Below, one piece after another: positions 1 through 6,015 of a stretch of DNA of 6,768 bases (positions are counted from its first letter, which is position 1; every line of letters begins with the position of its first letter). The notes beneath the pieces were generated by a model that saw nothing but the letters and a program-made list of their open reading frames with translations, made no database searches and was not told the origin of the DNA. The stretch comes from Myxococcales bacterium (GTDB lineage: Bacteria > Myxococcota > Bradymonadia > UBA7976 > UBA1532): the NCBI GenBank assembly GCA_020430675.1, contig JAGQJJ010000219.1, positions 1 through 6,768 of the forward strand, read 5' to 3'. Both the position numbers and the translations under genes were made by a program.

Positions 1-552
1 GTGTGGGGCACCGTGGCCGCCGTCCGGCAGGGCGTGGCCGGTTATCCGCTGCTGACCCCCGACGCGCTGCTGCGCTCGGCCGAGCCGCCGCCCGCCGGGT
101 TCTACACCGCCAAGGGGCGCCCGCTTCTGGAGGCGCTGTACCGCATCGGCGGCGAGGACGGTGACCGCTTCCTGGTGCCGCTCGACGCCTATGAGGGGCG
201 GCTGCTGGTCATCACTCGCGAGACGCCGCCGGCGACGCCGGTGGTGGTCACCGGCCGTCTGCGGACCGACGTGCGCACCGTGCAGACCAGCGCCGAGGGG
301 CAGGTCGAGGGCCCGTTCGTGCGCTTGTACCGCGAGCACATGCAGCTGCCGCCGAGCACCGCCCTGTACTTCCTGGACACCGGCGTGCGCGCCGGCCTGA
401 ACGCGCGGGCGCTGGCGCTGGCGCTGGTGCCGTTTTGGCTGCTGTTGCTGGTCTGGGGCGCGCCGGTGCGGCGGCGCCGTCGACCGCCGATGCGCCCGCT
501 GCCGGCTCGGTTGAGCGGCACCGCGGCCGATCAGCGCCGCGGGGCGCGATAG
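1..552 (+). CDS. Membrane-anchored protein of unknown function, 5' truncated by window edge
   Basis: I do not recognise the family. The frame is open from the first base to a TAG at 550-552. The GTG at position 1 is probably an internal codon, because no upstream ribosome binding site can be inspected, so the gene is best treated as partial. The visible 183 residues are a soluble, probably beta-rich region (about residues 1-130, with strand-like segments such as RFLVPLDAY and LLVITRE). One hydrophobic segment follows at about residues 136-155 (ALALALVPFWLLLLVWG). The tail of about 27 residues starts with five arginines and is rich in Arg and Pro. The positive-inside rule puts this tail in the cytoplasm and the preceding domain outside the membrane; a further membrane segment may lie upstream. 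The last 22 bp overlap the 3' end of the convergent alr gene. That the reading frame is real is supported by its good codon bias and hydrophobicity pattern; its function is open. Confidence 0.7.
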   Translation: MWGTVAAVRQGVAGYPLLTPDALLRSAEPPPAGFYTAKGRPLLEALYRIGGEDGDRFLVPLDAYEGRLLVITRETPPATPVVVTGRLRTDVRTVQTSAEGQVEGPFVRLYREHMQLPPSTALYFLDTGVRAGLNARALALALVPFWLLLLVWGAPVRRRRRPPMRPLPARLSGTAADQRRGAR

Positions 553-1709
553 ACCGCGTCGGCGGGCGCGCTCACCGCCGCGCCGCATACGGGCACGCGG
601 GGCAGATGGCCGCCGATGCGCGTGACGACTTCGTAGTTGATCGTGCCGGCCCAGTCGCCAAGCTGCTCGGCGGCGATGACCTCGTCGCCCTGCGCGCCGA
701 GCAGCACGACCTCGTCTTCAAGCGCGGCGTCGGGCACGTCGGTCACGTCGACCATGGTGAGGTTCATGCAGATGCGCCCGCGCACCGGCGCACGCCGGCC
801 GCGGATGAGCACGTGCGCCAGGTTGCTCAGGCCGCGGTCGTAGCCGTCGTAATAACCCACCGGCAGAATCGCGAGCCGCGTGCGATGGGTGGTCATATAG
901 GTGCAGCCGTAGCCGATGAACGCGCCCTCGGGCACTGTCTTGAGCTGGGCGATGCGGGTCTTCCACGTCAGCGCCGGCTGCAGCGCGATGTCGCCCCGAC
1001 CGGCGAGGGCGGCGGCGACGCGGGTCTCTTTTGAGGGCCACAGGCCATAGCCCGCGACGCCGATGCGCACCATCTCGAAGCAGCGGTCGGGCCAGAGGAG
1101 GGCGGCGGCGCTATTCGACAGGTGGCGGATGGGCACCGCGTGGCCGGCGGCGCGCAGGGCCTCGACCGTGGCTTCGAAGCGAGCGAGCTGCTGGCGGGCG
1201 TAGCGATGGTCGGTGGTGTCTTCGATGTTGGCGAAGTGGCTGGAGACGCCTTCGAGCGCCAGGCCGGGCGCCTTGGCGATGCGGGCGGCGAGCGCCAGCG
1301 CGGCCTCGTGCTCGAGGCCCTGGCGATGGTTGCCGGTCTCGATCTTCAGGTGCAGCCGCGCCGGTTGCCCGAGGGCGGCGAGGCGGTCGATGGTCTCGGG
1401 GTTGTAGACGACGAGGCGCGCGTCGAGCGCCACCGCTTCGGCCAGGTCGGCCAGCAGCACCGGCCCGAGAAGCTGGATCGGCGCGTTGATGCCCGCCTGC
1501 CGCAGCGCGCGGACCTCTTCGATCTGGTGCACGCAGAGCCAGTCGGCGCCGCCGCGCAGGAAGGCCCGGGCCGCCAGCAGCAGGCCATGGCCATAAGCGC
1601 CGCCCTTGACCGCGGGGGCGAGCAGGACGTCCTCGCCGACGAGGCGGCGGAAGGTCGCCACGTTGGCCGCCAGCGCCTCGACATCGACCTCGCACCAGAC
1701 TGCGTCCAC
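531..1709 (-). CDS. alr: Alanine racemase (PLP-dependent)
   Basis: This 392-residue enzyme should interconvert L- and D-alanine in the cytoplasm, supplying D-alanine for peptidoglycan. Its length is normal for the family. The PLP lysine is K35 in AVKGGAYGHG, with Y39 following. K122 in HLKIETG corresponds to the lysine that is carbamylated in Geobacillus Alr, and R129 to its partner arginine. H158 (SSHF) and R215 (MVRIG, facing the PLP ring nitrogen) are present. So are the second catalytic base Y267 (IGYGCTY), the entry-channel residues Y286 and R312, and Y359 (INYEVVTRI). These equivalences come from memory of the family, not from an alignment. Oddities are KGG where KAN or KSN is usual, GYYDG for GYADG, CMN for CMD, and an IEDTTDH stretch after H158. 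All are non-catalytic and suggest a divergent subgroup. The GTG start is chosen because AGGAG lies 6 nt upstream and the family's N-terminal strand (WCEVDVEAL) follows. A longer open frame to 1967 is Arg-rich and not family-like. The gene is divergent from the PilZ gene. Confidence 0.95.
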   Translation of the reverse strand: MDAVWCEVDVEALAANVATFRRLVGEDVLLAPAVKGGAYGHGLLLAARAFLRGGADWLCVHQIEEVRALRQAGINAPIQLLGPVLLADLAEAVALDARLVVYNPETIDRLAALGQPARLHLKIETGNHRQGLEHEAALALAARIAKAPGLALEGVSSHFANIEDTTDHRYARQQLARFEATVEALRAAGHAVPIRHLSNSAAALLWPDRCFEMVRIGVAGYGLWPSKETRVAAALAGRGDIALQPALTWKTRIAQLKTVPEGAFIGYGCTYMTTHRTRLAILPVGYYDGYDRGLSNLAHVLIRGRRAPVRGRICMNLTMVDVTDVPDAALEDEVVLLGAQGDEVIAAEQLGDWAGTINYEVVTRIGGHLPRVPVCGAAVSAPADAVYRAPRR

Positions 1710-1715
1710 GCCGTG

Positions 1716-1720
1716 CTCCT
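1716..1720 (-). promoter_or_regulatory. Ribosome binding site that sets the alr start
   Basis: AGGAG on the minus strand lies 6 nt before the GTG at 1709-1707. It favours this GTG over any upstream in-frame start. The nearest upstream ATG (1753-1751) is out of frame with alr. Confidence 0.75.
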
Positions 1721-1817
1721 GACCCCGGGTTCGGCGTAGTGGTAATGCCTCATGCCCCGAGCCGCAAGGGGGGTCGCCGGGGCCCCGCGCTTCATGGCAA
1801 GATGCCGCCCGAGGACC

Positions 1818-1925
1818 GATCGAGCGGGCGCTGCCGCGCGCACCGTCACCGTTCAAGCCGCGCATGCATCGCCGCCGGCCGCCGTGCCTGCGGCGCGCGC
1901 GCTTTGGGGAACCGCCCGCTCGATC
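1818..1925. repeat. 13-bp perfect inverted repeat between alr and the PilZ gene
   Basis: GATCGAGCGGGCG at 1818-1830 is exactly reverse-complementary to CGCCCGCTCGATC at 1913-1925, with 82 nt between the arms. The right arm ends 8 nt before the GAGGAGG ribosome binding site of the PilZ gene; the left arm is about 109 nt upstream of the alr start. The match is exact over 13 bases, and the flanking bases do not extend it on either side. It could be a pair of sites for a dimeric regulator serving both divergent genes, or a long-range mRNA hairpin in the PilZ leader. Function is unknown. Confidence 0.6.
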
Positions 1926-1942
1926 AACGCGCTGAGGAGGCC

Positions 1943-2611
1943 ATGAGCCGCTCGCCCGCTGAGGCATTCGATCCGTTTCTCTTCGACCTGCCCGGGGCCG
2001 ACGAAGCCGACGATCCGGTGACGTTGAGCCAGGTGGCCAACGGGCTCGTGCGCCATGAGGTGATGATCGCGGTCGACAGCGGGGTGATCGAGACGGGCGA
2101 GATGGTCTCGCGCCTGGTCGTGCGGCTCGCGCCCGATACGCGCGTCCGGCACGGCGATGGCGTCGCGGTCAGCTTTCACGAGGGCTATCGGTACACCGGC
2201 TTTCGCACCTCGGTGGTGCTGGTCGAAGAGACCGAAGGCGGCCTGATGGCGAGCCTGCGCGCGCCGGAGCGCGTCGTCTTCTCGCCAGGGCGGCAGCACC
2301 TGCGGCTCGATGGCGTGCTCGGCGCGCGGGTCATGCTTGAGGTCGACGACGCGCTCTTCCCGGCGCGGGGCCTCGACCTGTCGATGGGCGGGCTCGGCGT
2401 GATGATCGCCGAGGTCGACGCCGCTTCGGTGCACAGTCCGTTGCTGGTGCACCTGGCGTTTCCCGATGATCGCCTGACGCTGGAAGCCCATGTGCGCAGC
2501 GCGCGCAGCGATGGCGAGGATGTTCGCTTGGGCATCGAGTTTGTCGAGCCGCCCGCCTCTTTGCTGCGCCGCATCAACGCCGCGCTCGCCGAGGATCACC
2601 TCATTTTGTAG
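1943..2611 (+). CDS. PilZ-domain protein with YcgR-like N-terminal domain
   Basis: This 222-residue cytoplasmic protein is predicted to bind cyclic di-GMP and pass the signal on through protein contacts. About residues 25-110 resemble the N-terminal flagellar-brake/YcgR type barrel, ending in a typical LRAPERV turn. The PilZ barrel spans about 113-210. Both ligand motifs are intact: RxxxR as R117-QHL-R121 in the linker, and DxSxxG as D145-LSMG-G150. The late G197-IEF segment and following helix also fit PilZ. There is no signal peptide, membrane segment, GGDEF, EAL or response-regulator domain, so it is a stand-alone effector. The ATG is chosen because GAGGAGG (1934-1940) directly precedes it and the N-terminus is acidic and compact. 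The frame is open upstream to 1739, but that part is Arg-rich and low in complexity. Its output (motility, pili, polysaccharide) cannot be read from this window. It is divergent from alr and convergent, with a 6-bp gap, with the nrsF-type gene. Confidence 0.88.
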   Translation: MSRSPAEAFDPFLFDLPGADEADDPVTLSQVANGLVRHEVMIAVDSGVIETGEMVSRLVVRLAPDTRVRHGDGVAVSFHEGYRYTGFRTSVVLVEETEGGLMASLRAPERVVFSPGRQHLRLDGVLGARVMLEVDDALFPARGLDLSMGGLGVMIAEVDAASVHSPLLVHLAFPDDRLTLEAHVRSARSDGEDVRLGIEFVEPPASLLRRINAALAEDHLIL

Positions 2612-2617
2612 AGGTCG

Positions 2618-3268
2618 TCAGCGCGGCCGGGCGAACCGCCAGACCAGCGCCGCGAGGCCGCCAGCGACGAGCGGGATCGCGCCGTGCCAGATCATCAGGT
2701 GCGGCAGCGAGGCGTCATGGCAGGCGAGGCTGAGCGGGATGAGGCTCAGGGTGCCGATGCCCACGCCGAAGAGCAGGCCGCTCGGCGCGTGGCGCCGCAT
2801 CACGCGGCGGCCGGCGGCGAGCGCGGCGATCAGCAGCAAGGTCGAGGCGAAGAGGCCGGTGCCCAGGCAGGCGACGCCATGCCAGAGCGCTCCGGCGGGG
2901 CTCTCGAAGGCGGCGGCCATGCCCGAGAGCACGGCCAGCGCGGCGAAGGCGCCGACGATGGGCGCGGGGCGCACCACCTGGCCGCGGGGCAGCATCAGGC
3001 CGAAGGCGAGCGCGACCAGGGCGAGGCCGATGGCGGCGAAGGCGCCCATGAAGACGCCGTGCAGCGGTTCGCCGCAGCCGGCGCCGATGAAGTGCCCGTC
3101 GTGCATGCCGAGCCTGGTGCCCACGCCGCCGACGATCGCCCCCGCGCTGACGATGAAGATGGCCGTGCGCCAGCGGCGGGCGCGGGCCAGCGCGCCGAGG
3201 TCGCGGTCGATCTCGGCGAGCAGGGCGGCGTCGGGGCGCATCGGATCGGGGGACGCGGCGGTCGACAT
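2618..3268 (-). CDS. NrsF/DUF1109-family membrane anti-sigma factor
   Basis: This 216-residue multi-pass inner-membrane protein is predicted to hold the ECF sigma factor encoded just upstream inactive until a signal arrives. A cytoplasmic N-terminus of about 33 residues (helical, DAALLAEIDRDL) is followed by about six hydrophobic segments near residues 35-53, 70-93, 101-121, 131-152, 164-181 and 192-212. The HLMIWHG motif near the C-terminus is typical of the DUF1109/NrsF family. C134 (HGVAC) and C183 (LACHD) match in position and spacing the two cysteines reported as needed for metal sensing in Caulobacter NrsF (C131 and C181, from memory). A third cysteine, C65, lies in the first loop. I chose the ATG at 3268-3266 because GGGAGG lies 7 nt upstream. 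A GTG one codon earlier (3271) would give a GTGA overlap and is possible. The ATG shares one base with the sigma stop (TGATG), implying translational coupling. The stop is 6 bp from the stop of the convergent PilZ gene. Confidence 0.85.
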   Translation of the reverse strand: MSTAASPDPMRPDAALLAEIDRDLGALARARRWRTAIFIVSAGAIVGGVGTRLGMHDGHFIGAGCGEPLHGVFMGAFAAIGLALVALAFGLMLPRGQVVRPAPIVGAFAALAVLSGMAAAFESPAGALWHGVACLGTGLFASTLLLIAALAAGRRVMRRHAPSGLLFGVGIGTLSLIPLSLACHDASLPHLMIWHGAIPLVAGGLAALVWRFARPR

Positions 3269-3843
3269 CACGGCGCCTCCCGACGAAACCAGCCCTCGAG
3301 CGCGTCGCGCAGGCGCTTGTAGCCACGATGGGCGCGCACGCGGACGGCGCCCTCGCGCAGCCCCAGCGCCGCCGCCACCTCGGCGAGCGGCACTTCATCG
3401 AGTTTGTGCATCGCGACCACGACGCGCAGGCTCTCCGGCAAATCGGCCACCGCGGCGCGCACCTCGGCGATGAGCGCCTCGTCCTCTTCGGGTTCGGGGG
3501 GCGCTTCGCCGGGCTCCGGCAGGCGTCCCTCGCTGGTCAGCACATCGCGGGCCGCCCCGCGGCGACGCAGCGCGTCGATGGCCAGCCGGCGGGCGATGGT
3601 CAGCACCCAGGGGCCGACCGGTGCGCCCGTGCGGTAGCGGTCGCGCGCCCGATGCACGCGCAGGAAGGTCTCCTGCACGAGATCCTCGGCCAGCGCGCCG
3701 TCGGCGATCCAGCGTCGCATGCAACGTATGACGACTGGGGCCAGGGCCTCGTAGACCTCATGGAAGCCCGCCGGGTCACCGTCGGCATAACGCGCCATCG
3801 CGTCGGCGATGCGTTCCACCGTCTCGGGGCTAGATACGCGCAT
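3268..3843 (-). CDS. ECF-type RNA polymerase sigma factor (sigma-70 family), NrsF-associated
   Basis: This 191-residue sigma factor has only regions 2 and 4, as in the ECF group, and should direct core RNA polymerase to a stress regulon. Sigma-2 covers about residues 22-97. Its core-binding segment is AEDLVQETFLRVH (52-64), and the -10 recognition helix GPWVLTIARRLAIDALRRR is at 77-95. A Pro/Glu-rich linker (about 100-123) follows. Sigma-4 lies at about 125-185, with LPESLRVVVAMHKLDEVPL and a helix-turn-helix around LGLREGAVRVRAHRGYKRL (160-178). The membrane anti-sigma gene directly downstream overlaps its stop, the usual arrangement for this pair. By homology to Caulobacter SigF-NrsF, the likely cue is heavy-metal or oxidative stress; that is inference. 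The ATG at 3843 has no close Shine-Dalgarno sequence. Internal starts (V9, M16) look no better, so the start is moderately certain. Confidence 0.92.
   Translation of the reverse strand: MRVSSPETVERIADAMARYADGDPAGFHEVYEALAPVVIRCMRRWIADGALAEDLVQETFLRVHRARDRYRTGAPVGPWVLTIARRLAIDALRRRGAARDVLTSEGRLPEPGEAPPEPEEDEALIAEVRAAVADLPESLRVVVAMHKLDEVPLAEVAAALGLREGAVRVRAHRGYKRLRDALEGWFRREAP
3276..3281 (-). promoter_or_regulatory. Ribosome binding site inside the sigma gene for the anti-sigma gene
   Basis: GGGAGG on the minus strand lies within the last codons of the sigma gene, 7 nt before the ATG at 3268 and 4 nt before the alternative GTG at 3271. The spacing favours the ATG. Confidence 0.6.
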
Positions 3844-3956
3844 TCGGGGCGTACGTTACCACGCTCCGCGGCCGGCGCCAGATGCCGGAAGCGGCCGGTC
3901 GCTTGCGCTTGTGCTGCCGCCGGTGGCGGTCTCTCGCTGGCGGCGGCCGGGCACGG
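3844..3956 (-). promoter_or_regulatory. Leader/promoter region of the sigma-nrsF pair
   Basis: These 113 bp lie between the TPR gene stop and the sigma gene start on the same strand. No Shine-Dalgarno sequence is near the ATG; the nearest GGAG is over 20 nt away. A -10-like TAACGT (3858-3853) sits 9 nt before the ATG, which would give an almost leaderless transcript, but no matching -35 is visible. A CCGCC-ACC-GGCGG hairpin (3929-3917) and overlapping GGCCGG palindromes occur. None has a T-run, so a terminator for the TPR gene is not shown. Whether the pair has its own promoter or is read through from the TPR gene is open. Confidence 0.35.
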
Positions 3957-5939
3957 TCAGCGCAGGCGGGCGATGCCGCCGGGGTTGGTGGGGTCGACCG
4001 GCGGCTCGTCGGCGGGCGGTGGCTCGCCAGTCGGCGCCGCGTCCGGGATCGGGGCGGGAGTGGGCGCCGATTCGGGCGCGCTGAGGGTCTGCTGTGCGGC
4101 GTCCCGGGCCTGGGCGGCCGCGCGAATCTGGCGGCTGACCTCTTCTTTGCGCCACCACGCGATCTCGACCTGGCCCAGAACCGCCTCGGCGGCGGCGGTC
4201 TCGAGGTTCTCGCGCGCCGTGTTCCGCATCTCGCCCGCGAGGCGCCCCATCGCGGCCTGCTCGGCCGCCAGCCGCACTTCAAGGCGGGCCAGCGCGGGCT
4301 GCTCGGCGGCGAGCACCGCGTCGAGCCGCTGCCGCATCGACCGGCTGTAGCGGTCGAGCTGCTTCTCGAAGCGGCCGAGCCGGCCGCGCATGCGGGTGGC
4401 GCTTGCGCGCAACAGCTCGACATCGTGCACCGAAGCGGGCGGGCCGCCGCCGTGGGGCTCGTCGGCGGTGTCGGACTCGCGGTGGGCGGCGGCTTCGGCC
4501 TCGCTCAACCGCGCGTCAAAGCGCACAAGCTGCTCGGCGAGCGCGATCGTGAGCGCGCGACCGTCGCGCACGGCGGGCAGGGCGGCGTCGGTGCTGAGGG
4601 CAGCCAGCGCCCGCGCCATCTCGGCGGCTTCCGCCAGCGCCTTGGTCTGCGTGGCCAGCTCGGCGTCGACCGCCTGGGCGCGCTCGCCGTCGCGGGGCGC
4701 GTTCCACGCGAGGGTGGCGTCGTTCAGCGCGTCGGGCTTTGCCGCCAACGCCGCGTCGAGCGCGGCGCGGCGCCCGGCGAACTCATCGTCCAGCGCCTGA
4801 TAGGCGGCCTGCGCGTCTTCATAGCGCGTGCCCTGGGCCATCAACTGCGCGCGCCACAGCGCCAGCCGCGCCGCGCGCAGGCCGGGCGTCTGTTGGGCGA
4901 CGAGCTGGTCGAGCACCCGCACCCCGCGGTCATGCGCGTCGCGTTGCAGCAGCACGAAGACGGCCTCTTCCATGGCGGCTTCGAAGTCGGGATCGCCCGG
5001 CGGAACGCGCCGATAGAGGGTCCATGCCCGCTCGGGCTCACCCTGGGCGGCGGCGAGCCGGGCGAGCGCCAGGTGGATCACCGCGCCCAGCCGGTGCAGC
5101 GCTTCGAGGTGTTCGGCGGCTTTGTCATCGGCGGGCGCGGGCACATCGATCTCGGTCGCCTCGCGGGCCGGCCCGTCTTCGTCGATGTCATCGAGGTCGA
5201 GGGGCGCCGCCGGCAGCGCCGCCATCTGCGCCGTCCAGGCGGCGCGCGCCTCTTCGAAGGCTGTCGCTGCCGCGTCGAGGTCGTCGCGGCGCAGGGCGAG
5301 CACGCCGAGGAAGTAGCGGGCGCGCAGATGGGGCAGGCCGCCCGGCGGCACCGACGCAAACGCGCCCTCGGCGTCGCCCAGCGCGCCAGCGCGGTAGAAG
5401 GCCCGGCCGAACAGGTAGCGCACGCGGGCGTTCTGCGGTTGGTCGGTGAGCTGGGCGCGGCGCCAGAGCAGGCGCAGGCCCTCGGTCGACGCCTCGGGGC
5501 CGGCGCGTTCCAGCCACGCGGCGAGGCGGCGTTGAAAGGCCGACGGGGTCTGCTTGGGCGCGTCGACCGCCTCGCGCAGATGCTGGCGCGCGGCCCGTTG
5601 CAGCCCCAGGGCCCACAGGGATTCGCCCAGCCAGCTCAACGCATCGGCGCGGGCCGCGTGATCAGCGAAGCCGGGGCGCGAGAGCAGATCGAGCAGCCGC
5701 GCCGCCGCGCGGGCCGGATCGCCCGAGAAGAAATCGACCTGCGCGCGATGCAGGAGCGTCAGCGCCGAGGTGGGATCGGCGTCGAGAGTCAGGTCGATCC
5801 GGCGGCGGGCATAATCGAGTTGTTGATTGATTCCACGGAGTTCGTCGGTCAGCTCGGCGCGCGAGGGCGCCGAGGTGCGATGCGCCGCCGCGGGTGTCGC
5901 GACGAGCAGGCCGAGCAGCAGGGGCAGGGCGGCCTTCAA
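3957..5939 (-). CDS. Exported TPR and coiled-coil protein of unknown function
   Basis: This is a 660-residue protein with a clear Sec signal peptide: MK, then the hydrophobic ALPLLLGLLVATPAAA, with likely cleavage after A19. It should be periplasmic or outer-membrane associated. Helical repeats of TPR type run through about residues 60-350. Examples are ADALSWLGESLWALGLQRAA (about 98-117), RYLFGRAFYRAGALGDAEGA (174-193), ARYFLGVLALRRDDLDAA (207-224) and LARLAAAQGEPERAWTLYRR (292-311). An acidic linker (about 246-272, with DLDDIDEDG) interrupts the repeats. From about 390 to 615 the sequence is long charged Ala/Glu/Arg helix, probably coiled coil, broken by a GGGPP turn near 497-501. The last 40 residues are Pro-rich and disordered. 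No enzymatic motif is seen. The start is a TTG (read as Met) with GAGGAG 9 nt upstream. The frame is open 20 codons further, but that would bury the signal peptide behind a charged extension. A scaffold role is a guess from the TPR content. Confidence 0.82.
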   Translation of the reverse strand: MKAALPLLLGLLVATPAAAHRTSAPSRAELTDELRGINQQLDYARRRIDLTLDADPTSALTLLHRAQVDFFSGDPARAAARLLDLLSRPGFADHAARADALSWLGESLWALGLQRAARQHLREAVDAPKQTPSAFQRRLAAWLERAGPEASTEGLRLLWRRAQLTDQPQNARVRYLFGRAFYRAGALGDAEGAFASVPPGGLPHLRARYFLGVLALRRDDLDAAATAFEEARAAWTAQMAALPAAPLDLDDIDEDGPAREATEIDVPAPADDKAAEHLEALHRLGAVIHLALARLAAAQGEPERAWTLYRRVPPGDPDFEAAMEEAVFVLLQRDAHDRGVRVLDQLVAQQTPGLRAARLALWRAQLMAQGTRYEDAQAAYQALDDEFAGRRAALDAALAAKPDALNDATLAWNAPRDGERAQAVDAELATQTKALAEAAEMARALAALSTDAALPAVRDGRALTIALAEQLVRFDARLSEAEAAAHRESDTADEPHGGGPPASVHDVELLRASATRMRGRLGRFEKQLDRYSRSMRQRLDAVLAAEQPALARLEVRLAAEQAAMGRLAGEMRNTARENLETAAAEAVLGQVEIAWWRKEEVSRQIRAAAQARDAAQQTLSAPESAPTPAPIPDAAPTGEPPPADEPPVDPTNPGGIARLR

Positions 5940-5948
5940 CGCGGGCAG

Positions 5949-5954
5949 CTCCTC
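5949..5954 (-). promoter_or_regulatory. Ribosome binding site that selects the TTG start of the TPR gene
   Basis: GAGGAG on the minus strand lies 9 nt before the TTG at 5939-5937. Using this TTG places Met-Lys directly in front of the hydrophobic core of the signal peptide. Just upstream, CGTCT/AGACG (5975-5971 with 5963-5959) could form a small hairpin in the leader. Confidence 0.65.
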
Positions 5955-6002
5955 AATTCGTCTCTGAACCAGACGCCGAGCGTGCAGATCGTGACGCAAA
6001 CA

Positions 6003-6015
6003 ACACCCGGGGTGT
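6003..6015. repeat. 13-nt palindrome, candidate operator
   Basis: ACACCC-G-GGGTGT is a perfect inverted repeat with 6-bp arms around one central base. It sits about 64 nt upstream of the TPR gene start and 105 nt upstream of the lipoprotein start. Flanking GTGAC (5991-5995) and GTCAC (6014-6018) form a second, overlapping inverted pair. Position and symmetry suit a dimeric repressor or activator site, but no regulator is identified. Confidence 0.4.

Larger units (their letters stand above)
1710..1942. promoter_or_regulatory. Divergent promoter region of alr and the PilZ gene
   Basis: These 233 bp separate two genes read outward, so promoters for both should lie here or just inside. I see no convincing -35/-10 pair on either strand. 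TTGCGG followed 17 nt later by TACCAC on the alr strand is only a weak match. Frames of both neighbours stay open back into this stretch, but they encode Arg/Ala-rich sequence without domain character, as expected for GC-rich noncoding DNA. The clearest structure is the 13-bp inverted repeat. Confidence 0.5.

Noticed and set aside
531..1709. Broad-spectrum amino-acid racemase (Bsr) assignment
   Set aside because: Bsr enzymes replace the carbamylated lysine region with an Asn/Ser-Ala-Gly type loop. Here K122 and the ETGNHR loop are retained as in Alr.
1122..1739. Open frame antisense to alr
   Set aside because: The minus strand encodes a full alanine racemase with its active-site motifs; this frame has no recognisable features.
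1736..1753. Short ATG frame upstream of alr as a leader peptide
   Set aside because: The ATG at 1753 opens a frame that does not stop before alr but runs on inside it as a shadow frame, so it is not a discrete leader peptide.
1710..1967. N-terminal extension of alanine racemase back to 1967
   Set aside because: The extra 86 residues are Arg/Gly-rich and unlike Alr, and they would overlap the PilZ gene start. The GTG at 1709 has a well-placed AGGAG.
1853..2599. Open frame antisense to the PilZ gene
   Set aside because: The plus strand carries an intact PilZ domain with a ribosome binding site; the antisense product is His/Arg/Gln-rich without domain character.
3917..3929. CCGCC-ACC-GGCGG hairpin as a terminator of the TPR gene
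   Set aside because: The stem is only 5 bp and no T-run follows on the minus strand. Such hairpins are common by chance in this composition.
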